Source: Mucidula mucida (taxonomy: Eukaryota > Basidiomycota > Agaricomycetes > Agaricales > Physalacriaceae). From it: DNA of 64,000 nt. The translations under genes and the position numbers were made by a program. The notes beneath the pieces are model-generated. The model was not told the origin of the DNA, ran no database searches, and saw only the letters and a list, made by a program, of their open reading frames with translations. Where the stretch lies: positions 35,029 to 99,028 of the forward strand of contig JADNYV010000138.1 in assembly GCA_015501055.1 (NCBI GenBank). Direction: 5' to 3'. Positions 10,675-20,400 of this stretch are shown piece by piece (positions within the stretch are counted from its first letter, which is position 1; each line of letters opens with the position of its first letter).

Positions 10675-11478
10675 GGCTTTTTCCTTCTTGCTGAGTAGTC
10701 GTTCTCTAGATTGTATAGCAGCCTAATGAATTCATTCGTTTAGTCACTTGGTCCACCCCCCGCGTTATTGAAGTCTGACGGTGGATGTATAGCCTCATAA
10801 ACATAACTGAAGTGACCCGAGCCTGGGTTCGCCGTACGGGACCGGAGACGGCGGCGTCGACTTAACTCAGCACGGACTGCAATTCAAGAGATCTGCAAGT
10901 TTTGTCGGCGACATGGCGATGATTGCCTCGAGAAGGTACCAATGCGAAGTGATGGCGCAGCGGTCTTTGAATGTCTATTCGTTCCGTGTGAATCGTTAGC
11001 CTCGACTGGAAGAAGACAAAGGATCTGATGAGACTGGGACAGTTCAATATTACTCGTCCAGCGCGAATTGCGGTGGCGGCGACCGGTGATATTCAGGTCG
11101 GGGTGACCCATTATCACGAGGTAAAGGCTTCTACTCAAATATTGACAGATACCATTCGTCTTTGGTAACCCCACAAACCTCACGGATACGTATAAGGTCT
11201 TTCTGGGCACTGACCCTGCAGCGGTTTCGTTCTTCAAAAGCACGCTGACGGCTTAGATATCCTTCGCAAATCCTGTACGTCGGTGTCGCATTTATGTGAA
11301 CTAACACGTCTAGCTCAACCCAAATCGCGTTCAAAGGGGGCTGCCGTAGTGGCCTTCGTATGGAGAGAGCGCCGTGAAGATGGTATTCGATGCTGGCGGA
11401 TCCTTTGTCAAGCCGAACGACTTCAGGAAGGATGGAATAGCTTTGCTCAACGCGCAGCCTGATGATTTCAGTCAGTAA
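10675..11478 (+). pseudogene. Carboxylesterase C-terminal fragment (CE3)
   Basis: It begins with the esterase flanking sequence seen after CE1, then keeps only the last four exons: the GDGGVDLTQHGLQFKRSASF block, RPARIAVAATGDIQVGVTHYHE, then [20 protein letters not shown] and [19 protein letters not shown]. The catalytic His block remains, but the signal peptide, the oxyanion loop, the Ser and the Glu are absent. A stop interrupts the exon after STLTA. It is a dead fragment in the same orientation as CE1 and CE2. Confidence 0.85.
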
Positions 11479-11654
11479 TGGATGTTACTTAATAGTCGTC
11501 ATAAACATCACTTTGAGACACGGAAGAATCGCCTAGTAGGCTAGGAAAACGTTGAGAGAGTGGAGTATCCGGTATCTTGAAGTTCACAAGGAAAAAAATC
11601 ACTGTACTGCGTTGAGGTAGTTTGTTTCTCGTGTGTGAAGGTAGTGTTGTCTGG

Positions 11655-11870
11655 ATTATGAGCTGAGTGGCCCTAACATGTCTATTCCTTGTTCACAAGA
11701 CGTGTTGCGTTATGAAACAGTTTCCTGCGCAAGTGTGACCCGCTCGCTTCTCACAATTCCACGTGCACATTCCAGCCTGCCACAAACAGTGATTTCTTTG
11801 AAGGAGCTGTAGGGGTGTAGGAGGGGTTATCCAGATTGAAGCAAGCGTGATCATGAAGATTGCGCGTTGG
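11655..11870 (+). repeat. Segmental repeat R, copy 3
   Basis: Close match to 6675-6885 (GAGCTGAGTGGCCC, then TTGTTCACAAGACGTGTTGCG). It occupies the same position relative to the downstream minus-strand orphan gene as copy 1 does. Confidence 0.75.
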
Positions 11871-12089
11871 CTAAGTTCAACCTACCGCCATTGTCTACTT
11901 GCATATCTTAGCGGGTGGATAAAATAGAGACTCGAAGCGTGCTCTTATAAACGTGAATAGATGATCGGAGTGTATCGTCCGAAAATTGTCCTGAATCTCT
12001 AAGTTTTGCTTCCAACATACAGAGTTCTATAGACAGAGGTACATATACAATTGTGGCTAGTTGAAAGACGGACATACAACACATAGTTT

Positions 12090-13474
12090 CTACAAGTAGT
12101 ACTGAAGATACTGCGGCATGAACCGCGAATGAATTAGATTGGCAAGAAAGCCGTCCTGCCGGCGGGCCCGCCGGCGGGGCCTGTCTTCCGCATCTTGTCT
12201 GTCCTCTCCTCGGGAGTGTTTGCGTCCGCGGCTACCTTCATCCAAACCGACGTGCGGTCCCGCCACCACAGAAGACCCTGCCGCCGACATCAAAGGCCCA
12301 GACCTATCTTCCCTGGATCCTTCTTCCTCCTCTCGGCCGCGCTTGCGCTTGGAGTCACCTTCGCTCCAACCAACGGCGCTACTACGAGGATGTGGCTCCG
12401 CCACCACAGAAGGTTGATTCGAACATTCTCTCAAACCAGTCCCAGCTGCACGACTGGGTGACGCCAAGTCGGCATAATCGAAGTTTACTGCCAGAGTTGG
12501 TAGCAGAAGTGTATTGAAGACACCGGCCTTGACAGATGGTGTGTCAAAGAAATCTGCATCGGCTGTGGCAGCCTTGTCCTGTAATTTTGATCGCAAAGCC
12601 AAGAAATTTGAAACTGTCTTTGAACGTACAAGTCTGGTACGCGGAAGAGGCGACAAGAGCGTTGGAGTTGGGAATCTTCCGGTTCGCGTTTGAGCTACGT
12701 TGTGGGCTACACAGTAGAGAGCGAGCAAGACGGGGTAGACAACGTTGCTTTAGCAATTTGGTTTTCTTCGTCTGGCGTCGCAGGAAATCCTAGGGTGTCC
12801 TGTGGCACGACAACATCGAGTGTAAGACCTTGCGCTTCTTCCTCATCTCGTTCCAAAACAACTTCACCAAAGGGCGCGGCGACGACGTCACCGCCGGAAG
12901 GCGGGTTGACAGAGAAGATGGGTCTGGCAGCGGATTTAGGTACAACAAAGGAACTGTCAGATGGCAAAGGCTCCAGGAGCGATGCGTCTGCGCTGATAGC
13001 AGTGTGTGAGCCAGGATGAAGTAGAGGTGATGCTGGTGAAGCGTCGGACCGGGGAGTCGTCAAAACTTTTTGAGGAGAGCGATATGCGAAACTATCAGGG
13101 CGGCATTCAGGAATGGCAGTATGGGTCTTGTTGTCCAAGGCAAGCGGCGGCACGGTTTCCTTCTCGGCGATTTCGCTTTCTCTCGCTTGCTGATCCAACG
13201 CCTGCCTAAGAGTGCACCATTCTTGAAGCATTTCGATGAAAAAGGGACTGTAGTGGTCCTCCACGGTGTTCAAGAGTCTTCGGATATTCTTGTCGCAAGG
13301 TAAGTCAATGAGGATCTGCGCGACTTGTGCAGCGCTGAGTGCGTCGCTCAACTTATTAGACAGAACGTCTTGCTCGCTGAGTGTCTTGGCTTCGTATTCC
13401 TTCGTCTTGGCTTCATATTGGTTTGCGAGGGTCAACACGGCACTTTCCAAGCAGGTAGTGAAGGAGGATGTCAT
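12090..13474 (-). CDS. Paralogue of orphan A with one frame change (orphan B)
   Basis: The N-terminal part (from the ATG at 13474) matches orphan A: SSFTTCLESAVLTLANQYEAK, AAQVAQILIDLP, then EWCTLRQAL. The C-terminal part lies in another frame and again matches: ADADFFDTPSVKAGVFN, the basic EDRPRRRARRQDGF segment and LIHSRFMPQYLQYYL. The frames change near 12707-12730. Aligned base by base with orphan A, one base is missing there and no plausible intron restores the frame. Either the gene is newly broken or a base was missed in the assembly; NOG1 in this window shows the same kind of lesion. An additional EYEAKT hexapeptide is tandemly duplicated near the N-terminus. Confidence 0.6.
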
Positions 13475-13756
13475 GACTGCGAGGACCGGTAAGCAAGAGG
13501 TGCAACTAATCAAGAATGAAAGATAGTGTACCGTCAAGATATGTCCTCAAAAGGACACGCAGGAATCGCCTAGGCTAGGAAGATAGAACTTTGATAGTTG
13601 TTGTGGTAGAGGATGAGATGGCGTAATCCAAAAGTGGACCGTATGACAACTGATAACACGTGGTTAGGAACTTGCCTTTAACAAAACAAAATCACCGGAG
13701 TGTGTTGGGGTAGTTTGTTGATAGTGTGTGGGGGAGTATGTGCAGTTGGAGGGATA

Positions 13757-13790
13757 GTGTGTGTGTGTGTGTGTGTATGTATGTAGTTTG
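13757..13790 (+). repeat. GT microsatellite
   Basis: A run of about ten GT units followed by ATGT units, inside the upstream region of orphan B. Confidence 0.9.
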
Positions 13791-13796
13791 TATGAG

Positions 13797-14020
13797 ATTG
13801 TGAGCTGAGTGGCCCCAGCATGTCTGTTCGTTGTTCACAAGACGTGTTGCGTTATCAAACAGCTTCCTGCGCAACCTTGACCCGCTCACGTCTCATAATT
13901 CTATGTGTACATTTCAAGCCGCAGCAAACATTCGTTGATTCCTTTGCACTGAAGGAGCTGTAGGGGGTGTATGAGGGGTTATACTGATTGAAGCAAGTGC
14001 GATCATGCAGATGTCGTGTC
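13797..14020 (+). repeat. Segmental repeat R, copy 4
   Basis: Close match to 6675-6885 and 11655-11870, here on the 5' side of orphan B. It is followed after about 90 bp by the second copy of the 248-bp MITE. Confidence 0.75.
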
Positions 14021-14112
14021 GGCCTCCGCCGGTGCCATCCAAGTTTGCTGGCACCTCTTGGCGAGTGGACAAAAGGGAGAGTCAAATGGGCGGAGGAACA
14101 AGTTTTTTGTAT

Positions 14113-14360
14113 TACTGTAGCGTTTTGACCATAACTTCACAGCCTGTGACCCATTATGGTCTGAAGTTACAGCAAACAGCTTCACAGACCCTTAAATTGC
14201 CTTTTTTGGACAGTTCCGCTTATAGCGGGACCTGAAATTTCCTTATTTGGAGGCTCGTGCCTGACCAAAGTGGTCCGTGACCCGTTATGATGTATATATA
14301 GCTTCACTTCAAAGACCCCCGTGACCCGTTATGTGAATTTGCGGTCGAAACGCTACAGTA
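14113..14360. mobile_element. 248-bp MITE, copy 2
   Basis: Same length as the copy at 1746-1993 and nearly identical, with a handful of substitutions confined mostly to the TIRs (TACTGTAGCGTTTTGACC on the left). TA at both outer edges. It sits between two R copies, so it landed within the duplicated area. The near-identity suggests recent movement of the family. Confidence 0.85.
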
Positions 14361-15164
14361 GTAGAGTCATGGATCTCGATTCTTTATTAGTCCGGCAGGA
14401 AGCGATACGAAACCAACGAGAACACTTAAAGTAGGCATAAGCCGCCGCATAATCCAAAACTAGACAAGACCGTGACCTGAAGCAGTAGCAACATACAAAA
14501 AACAAAACTAGTTGCAGCCCAGAAGGTATTAGGGTATTTTGTTGATAGTGTGCGTCGCGTGAGAGCATGAACTCGCGGGTCCTGGCGTATATGTTATTTG
14601 AGCAGATACTAGATTTGCACCGAACAGTATATAACCGCGGAGACCCGCTCGCCTCTCAGAATACTATATTCACACTTTAGTCAGCCACAAACAATGCTTC
14701 ATTCTCTTTCATTCAAGGAGCTGCATGAGTGCATGAGGGGTCATCTTGTGGAGATCTGTCTTGTCCAGCCAGACTTTGACCATTTTAGTACTCCTAGCCC
14801 AAAGTAGAGCTCTGCTCAGGTACAGACCGACAAGACTGTGTACCCCGACTCTATCTGTACTGCTCCTCCTCCTTTGTACGTGTTTTTCATGCTCATTTGC
14901 CGATATATCTCAACTCAAAGGATAGTACAGTTGGTTAAGGTTAGTATGTAGCAGATAGTAGCAAACAGATTGAAAGCATGAGTTCTGCGCAAGCGGCAAG
15001 AGGTCTCGCGGCATTCTATCGGAGTATGGGGTAGGAGCAGGATCATTGTATCTGGACAACACTTGAATCAGGGTGCGTGACAAATCCACAGAAACATCAT
15101 GTGCGTGGTGTCACATCAAAATCTGCCTTGTTGTTCTGACCTTTGCGACTGCAAATACAAGGCC
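14361..15164. repeat. Third partial copy of the orphan-gene upstream and F-box leader segment
   Basis: It contains a diverged R copy at 14565-14760. At 14790-14905 it has a match to 10127-10240, the leader of the truncated F-box gene (GCCCAAAGTAGAG...CTCATTTGCCG). The F-box coding part itself is absent. No gene seen in 14940-15164. Confidence 0.6.
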
Positions 15165-15169
15165 TACTA

Positions 15170-15405
15170 TGTTAGATTCCCAGGCAAGCCGATGTTCCCG
15201 AGGTTGTGCATGATCCGGCGCGCCTCGTTAGTCAGCATGACCTGCCCGACTGTTCTCCTAGATTCTCCCCGTTTCTTCTTACTCTTGGACATCCTCTTAT
15301 GGACACTTATGTAGAACATTCTAGTATTGAAGCAGTAGTATAAAAGCCAGTGTATTCTCAGGCAGTAAAATCAATAAAGTCTCTTTTCTACTTATCTCTC
15401 CGACA
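15170..15405 (+). repeat. 5' LTR of the copia element
   Basis: 236 bp, TG...CA. A TATA-like TATAAAAG lies in the middle and an AATAAA signal near 15373, consistent with a promoter and a polyadenylation signal within the LTR. Confidence 0.9.
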
Positions 15406-15420
15406 GGTTATGGGCCCCGC
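15406..15420 (+). promoter_or_regulatory. Primer-binding site matching the anticodon arm of initiator tRNA-Met
   Basis: GGTTATGGGCCCCGC follows the LTR directly. It is the exact complement of the anticodon arm of the initiator tRNA-Met encoded at 28204-28275, not of a tRNA 3' end. Priming from an internal tRNA cut (half-tRNA priming) is known for Drosophila copia and yeast Ty5. Confidence 0.85.
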
Positions 15421-15737
15421 CCGTAGCGCTCTACAACCCGAATAAGTAGAAACTCATTGTTCTCCCTCGCTCTCATTGTTATCTGTGGCCTCCTGGGTGC
15501 CGAACCCGGCTCGTCGTTCCCGTCGTCGTCGAATTGCCTATTGGGGGGTGAATCCCAACTGTCGATCCCGCTCGCCGAGAGTAGGGTATTTATCCGTCAA
15601 TCGTGTTTAGCCGTGTGTCTTGATTGTCGATTGTGCTTGCTGAGCAGCGCGTGTCTCCCGCCGTCGTACCCGTCGTCCCGTCGCCAAAACCATTGTGACC
15701 CACCCCATCCCGTATCCCGTCGCCGAACTCTGTCATG

Positions 15738-16482
15738 ATGGCTGAATCAAAAAGCGTCATAAAACTCACCAATGATAATTACAAATCTGGCGCGTCCTTA
15801 TTGAGGCCGTCTTTACGCGCAAGAATGTGCACGACGTAGCTGTTGGATTGACACCGTGTCCGCTTATCGGCCCGAATTCGAAAGGAGTGAAGGAATGGGA
15901 TCGCAAGAGTGCCGAAGCTTGCGCCAAGATGATTCTCGCTGTGAAGTCGACCAGCTCACGCACATGACTGCACCAACTGCAGTCGAGGTGTGGACTGAAC
16001 TTGAGCGTGTCCATTGTTTGCGTGGCTTTGCCACCAAGATGACGCTCCGACGAAAGTTCATGACCATGCACAAATCCAACAATCAGAGAATGTCATCATG
16101 GATCGGTGATGTCCGCAGTGTGGTGTTCCGCCTCAAACAAGCTGGGATTAGTGTCGATAATGAAGACATTATCCTTGTCCTCACCATGGGTCTTCCCCTA
16201 TCCTTTGACACACTTGTTGTTGCCCTTGATTCCACCAATGCATCCGCTCTCACCCTGGACTATGTCATTGCCCGGCTCCTTAACGAGGAATCGCGCATGA
16301 CCACCACCTCATCATCATTGTCCCGCAATGCTGCATTCCGCGCCGACACACACACACATCGCCCCATATCGCAGATCACCTGCTTCACATGTGGGAAGAA
16401 GGGACACTATCAGATCAATTGTCCTGATCGTGATAAACCTGCCACCAACGCGGCCATTGACAAGATTGATGCGGCATGGTAG
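15738..16482 (+). pseudogene. Copia-type gag with CCHC zinc knuckle, two frame changes
   Basis: The frame opens with MAESKSVIKLTNDNY, the usual start of copia Gag. It changes frame near 15786 (the expected YKSWRVLIEAV continues one base off) and again near 15955 before THMTAPTAVEVWTELER. The last part is open to the stop at 16480-16482. It contains the helical Gag core (MTLRRKFMTMHKSNNQRMSS) and a zinc knuckle, C-F-T-C-G-K-K-G-H-Y-Q-I-N-C. Each frame change needs only one base, so the breaks could be assembly errors. The stop directly after the zinc knuckle is where a full copia polyprotein would continue into protease. Confidence 0.8.
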
Positions 16483-16494
16483 ACATGTCGGCTT

Positions 16495-16503
16495 GAGGGG
16501 GAG
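16495..16503 (+). promoter_or_regulatory. Polypurine tract of the copia element
   Basis: GAGGGGGAG lies immediately before the 3' LTR, the expected position of the plus-strand primer. Confidence 0.8.
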
Positions 16504-16739
16504 TGTTAGATTCCCAGGCAAGCCAACGTTCCCGAGGTTGCGCATGATCCGGCGCGCCTCGTTAGTCAGCATGACCTGCCCAACTGTTCTCCTAGATTCT
16601 CCCCGTTTCTTCTTACTCTTGGACATCCTCTTATGGACACTTATGTAGAACATTCTAGTATTGAAGCAGTAGTATAAAAGCCAGTGTATTCTCAGGCAGT
16701 AAAATCAATAAAGTCTCTTTTCTACTTATCTCTTCAACA
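16504..16739 (+). repeat. 3' LTR of the copia element
   Basis: 236 bp, differing from the 5' LTR at about six positions, for example CAACGTTCC against CGATGTTCC near the start and TTCAACA against TCCGACA at the end. Confidence 0.9.
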
Positions 16740-16744
16740 TACTA

Positions 16745-17096
16745 GACCTCTTATCAAAAGCCTATCTTACATCTGCTATGTGGCGCACATGAAGGACTCG
16801 CGGCGGATTAGTAGTTGGATTCATACAACAAAGGACCACACAGCGCGTCGTATGCTCAGGAAACCCGCTGGGCGACAACATGGGAGATAGGCGAGTCGAC
16901 TGGCACTTTTCTTCCTGCGCCCGGTCTACCGGCTTTGCAAACGGGACAAAGAGTCTCTTAAGGTATACTCTCCATTTGCTCCATTGGATGGCTACAAGTT
17001 GCACCAGATACTGATTCCTCTGCATTACCACGTACAAATATGCTTCATCGACTAGCCTTTGACTAGAACTGCACGCTGTGCACGACATGTTCATAA
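16745..17096. other. Stretch between two LTR elements
   Basis: No recognisable gene. Fragments such as CCATTTGCTCCATTGGATGG hint at an old coding remnant, but no frame holds. The gypsy target duplication ATCTC begins at 17097. Confidence 0.4.
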
Positions 17097-17101
17097 ATCT
17101 C

Positions 17102-17284
17102 TGTAAGCCCGCTTACACAGAACGGACATATCGGACTTCTCTATACTTAGATCTACACAACGATCGGACGTACTTACTTACTTTACTTCCGTACCTCCAC
17201 CTCGACCCGAACGAAGACGCTTTGATCCAGTTATCGAACGTGCGACTTTCGACTTAGTGGCTCGACGGTATAGTCGAGCTTACA
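17102..17284 (+). repeat. 5' LTR of the chromovirus
   Basis: 183 bp, identical to the 3' LTR. The first 17 bases, TGTAAGCCCGCTTACA plus one, can fold into a 7-bp terminal hairpin. After it comes CTTTTTTTTTTAACTGCAG, in which I see no match to a tRNA 3' end. Confidence 0.95.
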
Positions 17285-17415
17285 CTTTTTTTTTAACTGC
17301 AGTCTCAAAGCGAGATTTACCGACCCACCGACGCCGTTACAGAAACCGAACCGAACACTGAAATTGACCCCGCCGTGAGTAAAATACATTCATTGACACA
17401 CGAACCGACTACACA

Positions 17416-20400
17416 ATGCAGACCATTAAGAAAGCCCTGAAAATTATCGCCTGGATGCCGCCAAGACTGCCATCGCGTAGTTCGAATAGATTGAGAAAGA
17501 AACAGCTCGCCGGAAATGCCGAAGAGAAAGATGGTTCCTCCCCACTATCATCCCCGCCAAACTCTCCTGCGCCTGTACCATCGCCTACACGCACGCGGTC
17601 GAACTCACCCGACGAAACCGGTGCAATCGGCACCCCAACTTCGGAGGACGGCGCTTCTATTGCAAAGAAGACCAACGTGGCCAAACACCCCAAAACCAGC
17701 GTCATATCCCCAGAGGATTCAGACGACTCTTCTTCCTCTTCGGACTACCACCACCCACTGCTGCGCCCCAAAACTCGTCCCACTGCACCTTCCGCGCCGC
17801 CATCGTTAACCATGCCCTCCAATACAGACGCCATCGCAACCGCCATCATCTCGTCGCGTGTCGAAACATCGAACCCGAAAAGCGGGCCCATGTTCAAGGC
17901 CGGTGTGGATGATATCACGCCTGCCGACATCAACGAGTGGGAATACTCGGCCAGCAACTATCAGAAAATCCGGGCCGTCGACCCTACCACTGTCATCGCC
18001 ACTCTTGCCACTGGCTTCCAAGATCCGATGCTGAAAAATGCGTACAAGAACAACAGCAAGGCTTGGGATGCGATGTCGATCGCGGAGGTGGCTGAAGAGA
18101 TGCGAAAAGAGTTCCTGCGCGACGACTGGTCCGACACTCTCCGCACCGACATCCTTTCCTGTGCACAGGGCGCCGACGAGAGCTTTGCCTCTTGGTACAA
18201 CCGCTTGTCCGTCGCGTCGCTGCTGTTGACCGCTACCACGAACCCCATCACAACTGAACGCCTCCTTGATCACCTCCGCACTCGTATGCTGCCCTCTCTC
18301 CAGATAGAGCACAACAACGACAAGAACCTGAAGAAAGAGAAGAATATGAAGAACTTTGTGGCCGGCATGAGGGACATCGAGAAGAAGTGGAACGACGAGC
18401 AGGAGAAGGTCGCGAAGATGGTAGGAAACGCGACCAAGCGCGAACGCGCGGGTACCGCCACCGCCTCTCTGCCCAACAAACGCCTGAACAACGGCTCCAA
18501 CGCTCCGAATACGCGCACACAGCCCTCCCACACCAGCTCCCAACCGTCTTCCAACAACACCACCGTTAAATGCCCACCCCTTACAGATGCCGAAAAGGAT
18601 TACCTGCGCAAGAACCGCGGCTGCATGAAGTGCCGTCAACGGGACGTCGCCCATATTTCTAGCGACTGTCCGAACGGTTTTCCTTCGGGTACCACATACA
18701 AAGGTATCACGATGTCGGACGGTTCCACGCTCGCTACGGACGCGCCAAAGCGTCCAAGCAACGCCGCACCCATCGCCGCCGTTGAACCCGTTGCACACAT
18801 CCGCGGGAATATCCCCGCTTCGCTGACTGCACCGACCAACGCTAGTTCCGTCCTCGGCATGGGGGATGGGGACTCTGACGACTCCGACACTGATGAAGTA
18901 ACGAACATGCTGAACCGCTCCATGTCTGCACCTCCGGTGAGTCCTCACTCTACTGCCCCTCCTGTCTGTTCAATCACGTCGGATCCCGTTCCATTCTCTG
19001 TACCGCACGTCCAATGGCCCTGTGCCATACGAACACGCACTTCCGATGCCCCGTTCTTTCTGAATGCACTAATTGACTCCGGATCCCATATAGTATTGAT
19101 CCGCGAAGAATTCGTCCAAATGCACTGTTTATCCCGCCGCAAGTTATCAGAACCGATACAGATATCCACCGCTCTCTCCTCCGCTATAGATTCCCCAACG
19201 ACCCTCACCGAATGGGTGAAACTGAAAGTCTCTGACCGTAATGATGTATGGAAATCCCGCCCTGTTCGCGCAATCATCGCGCCCAACCTATGTTCTGATT
19301 TGATACTCGGCCTCCCGTTCTTAACAAGCAATAAACTCGTTTTTGATGCCGATAATGTGACCTTGACTGATAAGACCAGGGATTTCGACATTCTTCGCCC
19401 AGTCTCGAAGACGAACAGACCCCGCATCGTCAATGCGCAAAACGAGCGACGGGAAAGGGAGAGGACGCTGAAGGCTGAAAACCAGTCTCTCCCCTTCGCA
19501 GGCAGCTCCCCATACGAAACGACAAGCGAATGTCTTACAGATAACAAATACATGCGACTATGCGAGCGTAATCCAGTGGCCGCCGTTCGGGACAGGATCG
19601 AAGAATTGGCGACCATGAAGAAGTGCGAAGCACTCGAATCTGGAACGAAACATCAATACGCCGATGTCTTCCAACCGGTACCACACGTGGACTTAATGCC
19701 CAAGGACACCTTCAAAATGTCAATAAAGGTAAAAGACGCAGACAAGAAGATAAACTCGCGCTCGTATAGCAGCCCAAAGAAGTACCGTGACGCCTGGCAG
19801 ACGCTGATCGACCGACACCTCGAGGCTGGCCGTATACGCCCCTCACAATCCGAATTCGCTTCCCCGGCCTTCCTCGTACCGAAAGCTGACCCGAATGCGT
19901 TACCGCGCTGGGTGAACGACTACCGACAACTAAATGCGAATACGATCAGTGACAACTACCGAATGCCGCGTGTCGACGAGATACTGTCAGATGCGGGCAA
20001 AGGAAAGTGGTTCTCTAAAATGGACATGACCGACAGTTTCTTTCAGACGTTTATGGACGAAGATTCCGTCAAGTACACTGCTGTCAACACGCCGCTCGGG
20101 ACATTTGAATGGCTAGTGATGCCACAGGGACTGAAGAACTCACCGGCGGTTCACCAACGCCGTGTCAACGACGCACTGCGGCAATACATCGGCGTTATCT
20201 GCCATGTTTACCTGGATGACATTATCATATGGTCCCAAACTCTGGAGGAACACGTACAACACGTTCGGCTCATCCTGGACGCGCTCCGAAAGGCAAAGCT
20301 ATACTGCAATGAAAAGAAATCACAGTTCTTCCGTACTGATATTGACTTCTTAGGTCATCACATCTCACGACGCGGAATCGAAGCTGACTTCAAGAAAGCG

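Larger units (their letters stand above)
15170..16739 (+). mobile_element. Copia-type LTR retrotransposon, gag only, with TSD
   Basis: Two LTRs of 236 bp (15170-15405 and 16504-16739), starting TGTTAGATTCC and ending ACA, bracket a 1.1-kb interior. The target duplication TACTA lies at 15165-15169 and 16740-16744. The interior has a primer-binding site, a degenerate gag and a polypurine tract, but no protease, integrase or reverse transcriptase. The element must therefore be mobilised by proteins supplied from elsewhere. The LTRs differ at about six sites, so the insertion is not brand new. It resembles short non-autonomous LTR elements (TRIM/TR-GAG type). Confidence 0.93.

Noticed and set aside
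15406..15440. Partial tRNA gene after the copia LTR
   Set aside because: The 15-base match to the initiator tRNA-Met anticodon arm starts exactly at the LTR end and stops without a cloverleaf, so it is a primer-binding site.
16762..17094. A 110-residue minus-strand open frame between the LTR elements
   Set aside because: No motif; the plus strand has vague coding-like fragments in shifting frames, so neither strand supports a gene.
17806..18948. A 380-residue minus-strand open frame
   Set aside because: It lies antisense to the gag part of the chromovirus, has no family motifs and has biased composition. The sense strand codes for a clear Gag and zinc knuckle.
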